Of a stretch of DNA of 64,000 bases, positions 50,546-60,187 are shown piece by piece; position 1 is the first letter of the stretch, and each line of letters begins with the position of its first letter. Made by a program: the position numbers and the translations under genes. Where the stretch lies: positions 1 through 64,000 of the forward strand of contig NZ_VNJJ01000008.1 of the NCBI RefSeq assembly GCF_007786475.1, given 5' to 3'. Source of the stretch: Cohnella terricola. GTDB taxonomy: Bacteria > Bacillota > Bacilli > Paenibacillales > Paenibacillaceae. The notes beneath the pieces were generated by a model that saw only the letters and a program-made list of their open reading frames with translations, searched no databases and was not told the origin of the DNA.

Positions 50546-52105
50546 ATGACATTTAATAACAAACAACGCTACCGCTTTAGTGAAGCGCCTATATGGAATA
50601 TTCAGCGGAAGTACTATGAAGAAGAAGGAACGAAAGCTTGGAAAAATGACCAAGTTCCTCAATATATAACGAGTAATCCGATGATCGCAACTTCATATGC
50701 CGAAATGATATTCGGGTTTCTTCAAGACCGGGCGAATATGGAATATAGTTCGGAACCTGTTACGATTGTGGAGCTTGGAGCAGGAGCGGGACGTCTTGCT
50801 TTCCATGTGTTATATGAGTTGTGCCAGTTAAGAGACTATGCTGGAACTTCATTACCTTCGTTCCGTTATATTATGACGGATTTGGCGATAAACAATGTTC
50901 GAGCCTGGAGGCAGCATCCTGCTCTCCAATCTTTTATTGCCGAAGGATTACTCGATTTTGCGCAATTTGATGCTGTTCATGATACGGTTCTGAACCTTGT
51001 CGTATCAGGCACAACGATTAATGAGGGAGATTTAAAACAACCGTTAATAATTGTTGCCAACTACTTTTTCGATAGCATTCCACAAGAGTTGATTTATGTA
51101 GGTGATGGTCGAATTTATGAAGCTGATGTTTTTGTCGAATATCCCGAACATCATGGTTTACTTAAACCATCAGATTTGTTAGACCAAATCTCTTTGCATT
51201 ATGAGCATCGGCAGGCACCCGAGTATGAACAAGAAACCTATCCATACCGTGATGTCATTGCAATCTATCAGGAACAACTAGAAGATTCGCATATTTTGTT
51301 TCCTGTCGCTGGAATCACTTGTTTGGAGCGTTTGAATCGGCTATCTCAGGCGGCGGGATTCCTACTCATAACGGCAGACAAGGGAGACCATTTGCTTGAT
51401 AACTGGAAATTCGCGGAACCGCCAGAGTTGATCCTGCACGGAAGTTTTTCTTTAACGGCAAACTACCATGCGATTCAGCATGTTTTTGAACGAAGAGGAG
51501 CCATGGCGTTATTTCCCCCGCATCATTATAAAAATATAAATGTGGGCTGTATTCTCAATGTGGATAAACCGATGGATTATTTCAATACAAGATTAGCTTA
51601 TCGCCGATGTATTAAACGCTTTGGTCCGGATGAGTTTTTCAGTTTGAAGATAGGGGTAGATCGCAATCTAGATAACATGGGACTACAACAAATCTTGAGT
51701 TTTTGGCGCTTGGGCGGATATGATGCGGAATTTTTCATTCAAAGTACGAAGCGGATCTCTAGTCTGTTGCCGGATGCAAACGATGAAGAAAGGCAGGATA
51801 TTTTGACAGGCATACAGCTTATGTGGTCCTCGCACTACGTAATGGAGCAACGCTATGACTTGGCGCTGGATGCTGGTTTAATATTGTTTGAGTCGGAAAT
51901 GTACGAGGACTCCAAGCGTTTTTTGGAAATTTCAATGCATCAAGAACAAGGTGAGATCGTATCGACCGTATTTTATTGTCTGGCTATTTGTTGTTTCGAG
52001 TTAGAGTTAGACGAAGATGCTCTGGGATACGTGCGGAAATTATTAGAACTCGAGCCTGATCATGAAGAGGCATTGGCATTGTTAAACCAATTTGAGTTGG
52101 ATTAG
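50546..52105 (+). CDS. SAM-dependent methyltransferase (MidA/NDUFAF7-like) with C-terminal helical repeats
   Basis: A 519-residue protein. Residues ~10-310 resemble MidA/NDUFAF7-type methyltransferases: WNIQRKYYEEEGTKAWKNDQVPQYITSNP, SAM motif VTIVELGAGAGRLAFHVLYEL, and VANYFFDSIPQELIYV (where NDUFAF7 has a SNEFFDALPV segment). The C-terminal ~100 residues look like TPR-type helices (YDLALDAGLILFESEMYEDSKRFLEIS; ALGYVRKLLELEPDHEEALALLNQ). Such a combination suggests protein methylation, perhaps of an arginine, but the target is unknown. No operon partner is visible. Confidence 0.72.
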   Translation: MTFNNKQRYRFSEAPIWNIQRKYYEEEGTKAWKNDQVPQYITSNPMIATSYAEMIFGFLQDRANMEYSSEPVTIVELGAGAGRLAFHVLYELCQLRDYAGTSLPSFRYIMTDLAINNVRAWRQHPALQSFIAEGLLDFAQFDAVHDTVLNLVVSGTTINEGDLKQPLIIVANYFFDSIPQELIYVGDGRIYEADVFVEYPEHHGLLKPSDLLDQISLHYEHRQAPEYEQETYPYRDVIAIYQEQLEDSHILFPVAGITCLERLNRLSQAAGFLLITADKGDHLLDNWKFAEPPELILHGSFSLTANYHAIQHVFERRGAMALFPPHHYKNINVGCILNVDKPMDYFNTRLAYRRCIKRFGPDEFFSLKIGVDRNLDNMGLQQILSFWRLGGYDAEFFIQSTKRISSLLPDANDEERQDILTGIQLMWSSHYVMEQRYDLALDAGLILFESEMYEDSKRFLEISMHQEQGEIVSTVFYCLAICCFELELDEDALGYVRKLLELEPDHEEALALLNQFELD

Positions 52106-52155
52106 TCAAGTTCAATAAGTGTCAGCTCAGAAATGTTCCTCATTTTCTTGTAACC

Positions 52156-52806
52156 TCAAAAACTTGCTTCTTTGACGAGCGGGTCGTGATTGGCAATAAC
52201 CGCTATGCAATCTTCTCTTTGGGAAAATTCACAAATCCATTGCAAGGTTTGGAAAGCCATTTCGTCATCGCTTGTATAACCGGGCAGAATCATTTCACTC
52301 CAAGATATCCTAGAATAGGCGGCATCGGAGGCGAGCAGTACCCAACCGTCCTGAACGCGCACCAGAACGGAAATCAACCCATCCGTATGGCCGGGAGTCA
52401 AGATGAGGTAAATGCTACCATCCCCGTACAAATCTTTCCCCAGTTTTAGGGGACCGAATGGAATCGGCTTTAGTGGAAAGGGGTGAATCGTGATCCCCTG
52501 GCATCTGGCCCTTTGATGTCCTTTTGCCCCATTCCATTCGAGCTCGCTAACAATAAAAGATTGCGCCCCTTCAAGATGATGAATACCACTGATATGATCG
52601 ACATCCATGTGACTAATCAAAACATACCTGAGCTGATGAACCGGTTTGTTCTTTGCTTCTAATTGTTCTCGAATAGATTGTCCCGGGGGCAAAAGAGGAT
52701 GGCAAATCCGATATGCGTAGGGTCCAATGGCCGTCTCTGGATCGGAACGAACCGCTTCGCTCCAACCTGTATCAATGAGAATATCCCCCTTGGGACTGAT
52801 TCTAAT
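52156..52806 (-). pseudogene. 5'-truncated MBL-fold metallo-hydrolase (AHL-lactonase-like)
   Basis: The minus-strand frame is open from ~52806 (IRISPKGDILIDTGW) to the stop at 52156, but no plausible start codon or ribosome binding site precedes that segment. The metal motif is SHMDVDHISG (HxHxDH with Met in place of the middle His), followed by LTPGHTDGLISVLV and SDAAYS. The family resembles AiiA/AttM-type lactonases. The first in-frame ATG (52692) lies after the beta1-beta2 core, so the ~40-residue N-terminus seems lost. Confidence 0.6.
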
Positions 52807-52972
52807 TATGTTAGATTAATTTAATGATGTTAGAATACAAAAATGTGGAATACTTGTCAAGTTAAAGGTATAATTTTCAACTAGAAGTTCGAATATTCGA
52901 CAAAACCTTTGAAGGACTGCGCTTATTCGGAATTCCCTGAAAATTTAATATAACGTAACGGTGGGGATAAGT

Positions 52973-53569
52973 TTGTTAAAGTTTAAACTAACTGATGGAA
53001 AAATGTTATTTGTCGACGGTTATGCAATTGCTGGTGGAGCTACTGGAGAGGTGACGGAAACATCCGAGTTAAAGGCTTTGGAAAAATCCCGTCATAAGAA
53101 TTCTTTCTACATTGAGTTCAGTCAGATAAAGTCTATTCATAATATGGAAGAAAGCAATTCATCCGATATTACGATTTTTACTGTGGCTGATGAGAAAATA
53201 GAGTTTGAAATTGACTCAGCGCAGGAAGCACAACGATTTCTGTCTGAAACAGAAAGCTTGTTTAGGGAGAAAGGGTTTATGACAGAGAAGGAGGCAATGC
53301 CTACAAAAAGAGCAGTAATGAGCCCGCTAAAATATATGCTTGTGATGGCAGTATTATGTGGAATTATCACTTACGTAGTTTATGGATTTGAAAGTGGCAC
53401 TTTATCATCTGTACGCGTACCATGGTGGATGGCCATTTTTTTATGGTTAGGAGAGGCCGTCGGCTCTTTTTGGGTACTCATTTGCTCAATCCTACTAGTA
53501 TCAATTGGAGTTATTTGGCTTTTTAGAAGGATTGCAAACCCACCAATCGAAACTGTTATTCGCAAATAG
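52973..53569 (+). CDS. Hypothetical membrane-anchored protein (198 aa)
   Basis: A 198-residue protein. The N-terminal soluble part (LKFKLTDGKMLFVDGYAIAGGATGEVTE; FYIEFSQIKSIHNMEE; ITIFTVADEKIEFEIDS) has a beta-rich, PH-like look. Two C-terminal helices follow (MLVMAVLCGIITYVVYGF; FWVLICSILLVSIGVIWLF). The TTG start at 52973 has GGTGGGGA upstream. No family recognised. Confidence 0.6.
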   Translation: MLKFKLTDGKMLFVDGYAIAGGATGEVTETSELKALEKSRHKNSFYIEFSQIKSIHNMEESNSSDITIFTVADEKIEFEIDSAQEAQRFLSETESLFREKGFMTEKEAMPTKRAVMSPLKYMLVMAVLCGIITYVVYGFESGTLSSVRVPWWMAIFLWLGEAVGSFWVLICSILLVSIGVIWLFRRIANPPIETVIRK

Positions 53570-53592
53570 ATCTATACTTGGGTTGTACCCAC

Positions 53593-53640
53593 TTAAAAGG
53601 CTTATTCCACTTATTGAAGATGGATTGAGCCTTTTTTGCA
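53593..53640 (+). terminator. Rho-independent terminator after the 198-aa membrane protein gene
   Basis: AAAAGGCTTA and TTGAGCCTTTTTT pair around a ~24-nt loop. Confidence 0.75.
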
Positions 53641-53805
53641 TGTTACTAACCGAGCCGCTTGTGGAACAAGTATTGCAGATGTTGCCAACATTTAGGGGAT
53701 TATGGTATGTTTGGGGTGCAAATTGTACTATTGAATGATTAAGTAGGCCAGGTCTTTGGTATTATTTAGCACGCTAATAGACAGAAATGTGGGAGGATTT
53801 ATGAA

Positions 53806-54771
53806 ATGCTAAAAAAAATAACGATTTTTGTTCTGGTATTATTACTTGCAGTACCTTATAGTCATTCCTTCGCTTTGAATGATAAAAGTACAATGATATT
53901 TGCCGATGGCAAAAGGGTAGTATTTAATATAGAACCGATAACAGAAAAAGGTATTGTATACGTTGAAGTAAAACCTTTGATGAAAGCTTTGGGAGCAACC
54001 CTATCGTACGATTCAAAAACAAAGAATTGGATTGGGAAAAACGATAAGTATACTTTTAGTTTTAAATCCGACAGTGATCAAATCATTATTAATGGAAAGA
54101 AAGATACAATAAATATGCCTAAAATAGTAGGTGGGTCAACGTTTATTCCAGTACGCATGGTAAAGAAACTAGGTCATGGCGTTACAACATATTATAACAG
54201 GATTATTATAGGACCATTTTATAAAACAGTTCACGATGATCTTTTGGACGTGAGCTGGGAAATGACGACTCAAGAAGTTAAAACTGTAAAAAAAGAAAAA
54301 ATAGTTTCTGAAGTCAAGGACGGCAATGAAACGACAATCATTTATCAACAAAAAATCGGAATATTTGATTTTCCAGGAAAAGCAGCTTACGTTTTCATTA
54401 ATAATAAATTAGAAAGTATTAGAGTTACTATTGATGATACTAGCTTCAATACTAATTATAAGGCGTATCTCGACTTTAACATTGAATATGGTGAACTTTA
54501 TGGTTGGGCATATGATTACTTAAAATGGAATGATGAAATCACCAAAAAAGCATATTTTAAAGTATATGGTAATGACATTGAAGGTATGATTAGTGCAGCG
54601 ATTACTGCAAGAGATCTTAAACTTTTTGAGTATCATGATTATCATGATACCCAGGTATCATTCAGCTTCTCGAATGTTGGGTCGATATATAAACCTCATT
54701 ATATTACGCTGGTCCTTTTAAGCAGAAAAGATGTAGAATGGAGAGCTGTCGAGCAAGTGGACACCCCTTAA
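53806..54771 (+). CDS. Secreted protein with copper amine oxidase N-terminal-like domain
   Basis: A 321-residue exported protein. The signal peptide (MLKKITIFVLVLLLAVPYSHSFA) is followed by a stalk domain of the copper-amine-oxidase-N type (FNIEPITEKGIVYVEVKPLMKALGATLSYDSKTKNWI; GGSTFIPVRMVKKLG) to ~residue 140. A ~180-residue C-terminal part without recognised homology follows. These domains are common on Paenibacillus surface proteins and do not imply copper or oxidase activity. AT-rich codon use. Confidence 0.82.
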   Translation: MLKKITIFVLVLLLAVPYSHSFALNDKSTMIFADGKRVVFNIEPITEKGIVYVEVKPLMKALGATLSYDSKTKNWIGKNDKYTFSFKSDSDQIIINGKKDTINMPKIVGGSTFIPVRMVKKLGHGVTTYYNRIIIGPFYKTVHDDLLDVSWEMTTQEVKTVKKEKIVSEVKDGNETTIIYQQKIGIFDFPGKAAYVFINNKLESIRVTIDDTSFNTNYKAYLDFNIEYGELYGWAYDYLKWNDEITKKAYFKVYGNDIEGMISAAITARDLKLFEYHDYHDTQVSFSFSNVGSIYKPHYITLVLLSRKDVEWRAVEQVDTP

Positions 54772-54777
54772 GTTGTA

Positions 54778-54813
54778 TATAAGAGCTCCCTTATGGGGGC
54801 TCTTGGTTTTTTA
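54778..54813 (+). terminator. Rho-independent terminator after the secreted protein gene
   Basis: AAGAGCTCCC-TTAT-GGGGGCTCTT followed by GGTTTTTT. Confidence 0.88.
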
Positions 54814-56400
54814 TGCTTTTATAATATACAGATCTTTATATATATTCCTCAATTCATGTTTTTGAATCTTTCCACTCGCTGTCATTGGGAATTCGTTCAT
54901 AAAGACAACTTTTTTAGGCACTTTAAAACCGGCTAATCGTTCTTTGCAAAAATCAATTAACTCATTTTCCTGAACGGATTCTCCATCTTTTATTTTTGCG
55001 AATATAGTCACGGCTTCGCTCCAACGTTCATGAGGTAAACCAACAGCAGCACATTCAGCTACCTTCGCATGGCTTCTAACAACTAATTCGACTTCTACCG
55101 AAGCTACATTTTCACCTCCGGTTTTAATGATGTCTTTCTTGCGATCAACAAACCAAACCACATTTTCTTCATCAATATAACCACTATCACCTGAATGGAA
55201 CCATCCATATTTAAATGCGCTTTCAGTTGCCTCAGGATCTTTGAAATAACAGGTCATCGATTGAGGGCCGCGGTATACTAATTCTCCAAGCTCTCCAGGG
55301 GGCAATATATTTCCATCGTCATCCATTGCTTTAGCGGTTTGGGCTACAACAGGCTCCCCCCACGCACTGCTTTTTGAAATCGCATGTTCGGGACGCTGTG
55401 CTGTATTCGGTGGCGTAAACTCCGTTTGTCCTGATATCAGTATAATAGTAGCATTATTAAATATACTTTTAACCTGTTGATGTCTTGCTAACGGTAAAGT
55501 CGCAATTGCGCATACACATAGTCTCATGGAAGAAAAATCTTTTGCGGAAAGACCAGGTTGGTCTGAAATTTCAAGCCACATCGGGGCAGAAAGCATCGTC
55601 CAAGTCGTCCTGTATTCTTCCATCGTATTCAATATCTTCGATGCATTATATCGTCTGATCAATACATTTGTCCCGCCTACCAAAATGTTTGGCAGAAGAA
55701 TGCAGGTTAGTCCCCCTACATGGAATAAGGGCAACATAACGATGGAGGAATCATTATGATCCAATTTATATTGCAAAGCTGTGCTCATTGCAGAAAAGTA
55801 AATAGCAAGATGGCTTGTCTCTACTCCCTTTGGTTTTGAAGTGGTTCCAGAGGTGTACATTAATTGGAGAGTATCTCTATCTTCAATAATCACTTCAATT
55901 TCTGTATCATCCCCGGACTCCAGATGTGAAAAAGGGAGAATGTTCTTTCCGCTTAACATAAACTCTTCATCGGCTTCTGTCATGAAGAGATCTTGTAAGG
56001 AAGGAACTTCATCGATTAAAATCTCCACCTTATCCTTCGAGCTTTGCGTGAAAACAAGAACTTTGGTTTCAGATTGGTTTAACTGATAAGCAAGGTCGTC
56101 AAACGCCAGCTTTATATTCAGAGGCATGACGACTAAACCGCATTTTGCACATGCAAAATAAGTGATGACGAATTCATTCGTATTTTCACACAGGAGTGCT
56201 ACAACATCGCCCTTTTGGTAGCCCCTTTGAAGAAGGGAACGAGCGACCTGATTTACTTTTTCATTTAATTCCTTATATGTTAAAGTGACATCCTCATCAA
56301 CTAAAGCAACTTTATTGGGGAAACGTTGGGAAGTTCTTGTGAGCATATCTCCTACGCTGACTCTTTGAATAAGGTTTCTTTCCAAATGACTATTTACCAT
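54811..56400 (-). CDS. AMP-dependent acyl-CoA synthetase/ligase
   Basis: A ~529-residue ANL-superfamily enzyme that activates a carboxylate to acyl-AMP and then acyl-CoA. Phosphate loop LMYTSGTTSKPKGVETS; A8-like GWFHSGDSGYIDEENVVWFVDRKKDIIKTGGENV; catalytic Lys in TASGKIQKHELR. The A5 region reads ISGQTEFTPP, where YGxTE is usual. The GTP-like start at 56400 (MVNSHLERNLIQRVSVGDML) has GGAG 9 bp upstream; the frame is open 19 codons further. Substrate length is unknown; no other fatty acid gene is adjacent. Confidence 0.88.
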   Translation of the reverse strand: MVNSHLERNLIQRVSVGDMLTRTSQRFPNKVALVDEDVTLTYKELNEKVNQVARSLLQRGYQKGDVVALLCENTNEFVITYFACAKCGLVVMPLNIKLAFDDLAYQLNQSETKVLVFTQSSKDKVEILIDEVPSLQDLFMTEADEEFMLSGKNILPFSHLESGDDTEIEVIIEDRDTLQLMYTSGTTSKPKGVETSHLAIYFSAMSTALQYKLDHNDSSIVMLPLFHVGGLTCILLPNILVGGTNVLIRRYNASKILNTMEEYRTTWTMLSAPMWLEISDQPGLSAKDFSSMRLCVCAIATLPLARHQQVKSIFNNATIILISGQTEFTPPNTAQRPEHAISKSSAWGEPVVAQTAKAMDDDGNILPPGELGELVYRGPQSMTCYFKDPEATESAFKYGWFHSGDSGYIDEENVVWFVDRKKDIIKTGGENVASVEVELVVRSHAKVAECAAVGLPHERWSEAVTIFAKIKDGESVQENELIDFCKERLAGFKVPKKVVFMNEFPMTASGKIQKHELRNIYKDLYIIKA

Positions 56401-56723
56401 TAAAACATTCTCCATTCTCGACATTAGAAATGATCTGACTTCAAGGTCTCCGAACATTCGAATTCCAACAAGACCATTCTACCAAAGATTTGAAGATTAT
56501 TCTCCCGATTATTCTCAATTAAAATACCTTTAAATGTAAATTTGTTATATGACATTACCATGACATCAAAAACTATCAATTAAGGAAAAATCATAATATA
56601 ATCTATTAAGTCATTTAAATTACAATTAAAAGAAATTTAGTTCAGATGCGGATTAAGAATTTAGCTCTGAGATGAAATGGATTCTAGAGAAGGAATACGC
56701 TCAACAGGGTGGATGTGGCAGAT
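56401..56723. other. AT-rich divergent intergenic region
   Basis: About 320 bp between the acyl-CoA synthetase and the glycan cluster, strongly AT-rich. It presumably holds both divergent promoters, but no convincing -35/-10 pair or repeat could be fixed. An in-frame upstream extension of the synthetase reaches 56457. Confidence 0.4.
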
Positions 56724-58265
56724 ATGAAAAAGATCCCGGACTGGTTATATATATGCGGATTGTCATTTATATTAATAGGCATTACTTTTATTATACAGGG
56801 CCATATTGGCATTAATTTAGCGGATGAAGGCTATCTCTGGTACGGTGCCATTCAAACATCAAGTGGAGAAATTCCATTAATGGATTTTCAGTCCTATGAT
56901 CCTGGCAGATACTATTGGGTAGCCTTCTGGTTTATGATATTCGGTAACACCAGTATACTTACGCTTAGAATTGCCGTACTTTTATTTCTACTGATCGGAC
57001 TGATAAGTGCCTTGCTTGCAGTAAGGCGCGTGACTAAATCATGGGGCTACTTATTGATCGTAGGAGCTCTCTTGATACTATGGGTATACCCTAGGCATAA
57101 AATGTTCGATATCAGCATCAGCATGATTGCGATATATATGGTTATTCTCTTATTGGAGAAACCTAAAATTGTGCGATACATATATAGTGGAATCATTATT
57201 GGTCTTGCTGCTTTCTTTGGTAGTAATCACGGCTTGTATCTACTTATCTCCTATGCTATTGCTTCTGTGTACATCTTCTTCAAAATAGACCGAACGAACA
57301 TCATAAAGAAAATCGGTTGTTTAGGAATCGGCATCTTCATCGGGTATTCTCCGAGGCTTCTTATGTTTATTTTTATCCCCGGCTCTTTCAAGAACTATAT
57401 TGATTCAATCATCTGGCTGTTCCGATCAGGGAATACCAATCTTCCTCTTCCTATTCCTTGGCCATGGAGAGTAGACTTTACCAACCTTCCCGTTATGAAC
57501 ATCGTCAGCGAACTCATTGTGGGCTGCTTGTTTGTTCTAGTATTCCTATTTCCTGTAGGATGGGCGATCCATAGCTTTAGATCAAAAAAAACAAACTTAT
57601 ATCTTGTCGCATCAGTATCTGTAGGCATTCCCTATATACATGTTGCTTTTTCGCGTGCAGATTTAGGGCACTTAGCTCAAGGAATTTTCCCGCTGCTGCT
57701 GGGAGCTTGTTTTTGGGCTTTAGAATATTTTAGACGAAGCAAGGTTAAATCCATCGTTTTTTTAACCGTCATGTTGATCGTCTCATCCTTGTCCATAGGC
57801 AGGGTTCAACCCTTGTATCAACAAATGCAGGCACCTCCGAATACGTTTGTGAGGTTCACGCTAACAAATAATGAATTATGGATAGATAAGTCTAGCGCTG
57901 ACTTTATTCGAACCGTACAGGATATCAAGAATCAATATCTCAAAGAAGGGCAAAATCTCTTTATTGCTCCTCATACGCCTACGTTGTACCCCATACTGAA
58001 TCTGAAAGCACCCTTGTGGGATATTTATTTACTGTTTCCTGAAACTGAAGATAGGCAACGTCAACAGATTCAAGAACTAAAGCAGAACAACGTAACTTTG
58101 GTTATTCTCGGAGATATCGCTTTGGATGGAAGGGATGATCTGCGTTTTCGAAATACGCACAAGATTCTATGGGAATACCTGAATAACAATTATGAGGTAA
58201 TAGCTGTAGAAGCGATGCCCCCGAATTATACAGTACTGCGCCTTTTAGATACGTCAACGAGATGA
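56724..58265 (+). CDS. Multi-pass membrane glycosyltransferase-like protein (GT-C fold)
   Basis: A ~513-residue protein with ~11-12 helices and a soluble C-terminal domain. The first periplasmic loop, INLADEGYLWYGAIQTSSGEIPLMDFQSYDPGRYYW, carries an acidic DE pair and the layout typical of GT-C enzymes (PMT/ArnT class), which use polyprenyl-phosphate sugars outside the membrane. A start at 56709 (GTG) is also possible. It forms an operon with aminotransferase, acetyltransferase and GT2 genes, so it probably transfers the sugar they make. Confidence 0.75.
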   Translation: MKKIPDWLYICGLSFILIGITFIIQGHIGINLADEGYLWYGAIQTSSGEIPLMDFQSYDPGRYYWVAFWFMIFGNTSILTLRIAVLLFLLIGLISALLAVRRVTKSWGYLLIVGALLILWVYPRHKMFDISISMIAIYMVILLLEKPKIVRYIYSGIIIGLAAFFGSNHGLYLLISYAIASVYIFFKIDRTNIIKKIGCLGIGIFIGYSPRLLMFIFIPGSFKNYIDSIIWLFRSGNTNLPLPIPWPWRVDFTNLPVMNIVSELIVGCLFVLVFLFPVGWAIHSFRSKKTNLYLVASVSVGIPYIHVAFSRADLGHLAQGIFPLLLGACFWALEYFRRSKVKSIVFLTVMLIVSSLSIGRVQPLYQQMQAPPNTFVRFTLTNNELWIDKSSADFIRTVQDIKNQYLKEGQNLFIAPHTPTLYPILNLKAPLWDIYLLFPETEDRQRQQIQELKQNNVTLVILGDIALDGRDDLRFRNTHKILWEYLNNNYEVIAVEAMPPNYTVLRLLDTSTR

Positions 58266-58281
58266 ACGGAGATGCAGTGAA

Positions 58282-59433
58282 ATGATTCCTTTTAATAAAC
58301 CCCTGATTACAGGGAAGGAAGAATTTTATATTCGTAAAGTGATGGAAACTGGGAAAATGGCAGGCGATGGCCCTTTGACCCAACAATGCAGTAGATGGTT
58401 TGAAGATACGTTAGCTTGTGACAGAGCGCTTTTAACCACATCTTGCACACATGCGCTAGAGCTAGCTGCCATCTTGCTTAATATTGCAGAAGGGGATGAA
58501 ATAATCATTCCCTCCTTCACGTTTGTCTCTACAGCCAATGCCTTTATTCTCCGTGGTGCTAAACTCGTATTCGTAGATATTCGTCCAGATACGATGAATA
58601 TTAATGAGATGCTAATAGAAAGAGCCATTACGCATAAAACGAAGGCGATTGTTGCCGTACACTATGCAGGTGTCTCCTGTGAGATGGACATCATTATGGG
58701 GCTCGCTCATCGATATAATCTGGTTGTTATCGAAGATGCAGCCCATGCATTAATGGGCAAGTATCAGGACAAATATTTAGGTACAATTGGCCATTTTGGG
58801 TGTTTCAGTTTTCATGAAACGAAAAATTATCAATGTGGCGAAGGCGGAGCATTGATTATCAATGACAAAAGATTTATAGAAAGAGCAGAGATCATTAGGG
58901 AAAAAGGAACCAATCGCACAAAGTATTTGCAAGGGGAAATCGAAAAATATACATGGATCGACATCGGTTCTTCTTATTTATTAAGCGAATTGAATGTTGC
59001 ATTCTTATATCCTCAATTGTTAATGGCTGATCTAATTAATGCAGACAGGTTAACAAGTTGGCAAACTTACTATGATGCATTAGAAGAGTTACTGATTGAC
59101 GATAAACTGGAATTGCCAGTTATTACGAATAACGCTAAACATAACGGACATATTTTTTACATCAAAGTTAGAAATCAAACCGTCCGCAACGGATTAATGT
59201 CTTATTTAAAACATTACGGGGTAGCGACTGCAGTGCACTATGCTCCCTTGCATAGTTCCGACATGGGAAAAAGATATGGACTCTTTCATGGCACGGATAT
59301 CCATACAACTAGCGAAAGTGAAAAAATCTTGAGGCTTCCTATGTATTTTGGCCAGCAACAAGAAGATATTCATTATACGGCGAATTTGATTAAACAATAT
59401 TTTGTAGATGATATAGTACATAAAGGAAGATAA
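58282..59433 (+). CDS. DegT/DnrJ/EryC1/StrS sugar aminotransferase (WecE-like)
   Basis: A 383-residue PLP enzyme. IPSFTFVSTANAFILRGAKLVFVDIRPDTMNI, VIEDAAHALMGKY, and the lysine in SFHETKNYQCGEGGALI (~residue 181) are diagnostic. Start (MIPFNKPLITGKEEFYI) and the HETKN motif match WecE/RffA, which makes dTDP-4-amino-4,6-dideoxygalactose from the 4-keto sugar. Precursor genes (rmlA/B type) are not in the window. 16 bp after the membrane protein gene. Confidence 0.9.
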   Translation: MIPFNKPLITGKEEFYIRKVMETGKMAGDGPLTQQCSRWFEDTLACDRALLTTSCTHALELAAILLNIAEGDEIIIPSFTFVSTANAFILRGAKLVFVDIRPDTMNINEMLIERAITHKTKAIVAVHYAGVSCEMDIIMGLAHRYNLVVIEDAAHALMGKYQDKYLGTIGHFGCFSFHETKNYQCGEGGALIINDKRFIERAEIIREKGTNRTKYLQGEIEKYTWIDIGSSYLLSELNVAFLYPQLLMADLINADRLTSWQTYYDALEELLIDDKLELPVITNNAKHNGHIFYIKVRNQTVRNGLMSYLKHYGVATAVHYAPLHSSDMGKRYGLFHGTDIHTTSESEKILRLPMYFGQQQEDIHYTANLIKQYFVDDIVHKGR

Positions 59434-59449
59434 GCTAAGGAGCCATGCA

Positions 59450-60187
59450 ATGATAAAGATAGATGCATATTGGGAAGAACGGAATTTCGATAAAAAGGTG
59501 CTGGAAATCAAAATAGATGCAAACGATTCAGCGGATTGTTTGTTGGCTCTTGAGGATGATTATGCAACCTATGATTATATCGTGGCTAAAGTACCTAAGC
59601 TTAGACTAGATCTCGTGCATGGTCTTGAGGAAGTTGGGTTCAGATTTATGGAGTCGCAAATAGAAATGACTTTGAATCTAACGAAGTTCATAGAACCATC
59701 CCGATTCTCGAAAGTGATTTCGGAGCCCATTCAATTCCAAACGATAGATGCCATGGAGCAGTTGAAAGATTTGCTGTCCAAAATCGACGAGGATCTTTTT
59801 GTTACCGATAGAGTGTCGCTTGATCCGGCATTAGGTAGTGGCTTAGCGCTCAAACGTTATAAAAATTGGATCAGGGATGGATTTCTCAGCGGAAATGCGA
59901 TCATCGTAGAGGCGACATTAAAGTCGAATAAGATCGGGTTCTATTTTTTTCTTAAAGGGAAAGATAAAACCATCCATGCGGTACTAGCCAGCCTATATAA
60001 AGATTATAGAAGAAGAGCGATTGGAGTGCGCTATATGAAGGAAATTCTCACCTGGTCGGCCAAGGAAGGATATACTAAAATGAATTTAATGGTCTCTTCT
60101 AACAACCTGGAAGCATTAAGAGCGTACTCATCTATCGGTTTTGAAATGAAGGAGATCTACTACATATTAAGAAGAGTGACACGATGA
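59450..60187 (+). CDS. GNAT acetyltransferase, WecD/RffC-like
   Basis: A 245-residue acetyltransferase. The C-terminal half has VLASLYKDYRRRAIGVRYMKEILTWSAKEGYTKMNLMVSSNNLEALRAYSSIGF, the acetyl-CoA-binding GNAT core; the N-terminal half (LRLDLVHGLEEVGFRFMESQIEMTL) resembles WecD. Next to WecE-like, this suggests formation of dTDP-4-acetamido-4,6-dideoxygalactose (Fuc4NAc). Overlaps the glycosyltransferase gene by 4 bp. Confidence 0.78.
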   Translation: MIKIDAYWEERNFDKKVLEIKIDANDSADCLLALEDDYATYDYIVAKVPKLRLDLVHGLEEVGFRFMESQIEMTLNLTKFIEPSRFSKVISEPIQFQTIDAMEQLKDLLSKIDEDLFVTDRVSLDPALGSGLALKRYKNWIRDGFLSGNAIIVEATLKSNKIGFYFFLKGKDKTIHAVLASLYKDYRRRAIGVRYMKEILTWSAKEGYTKMNLMVSSNNLEALRAYSSIGFEMKEIYYILRRVTR

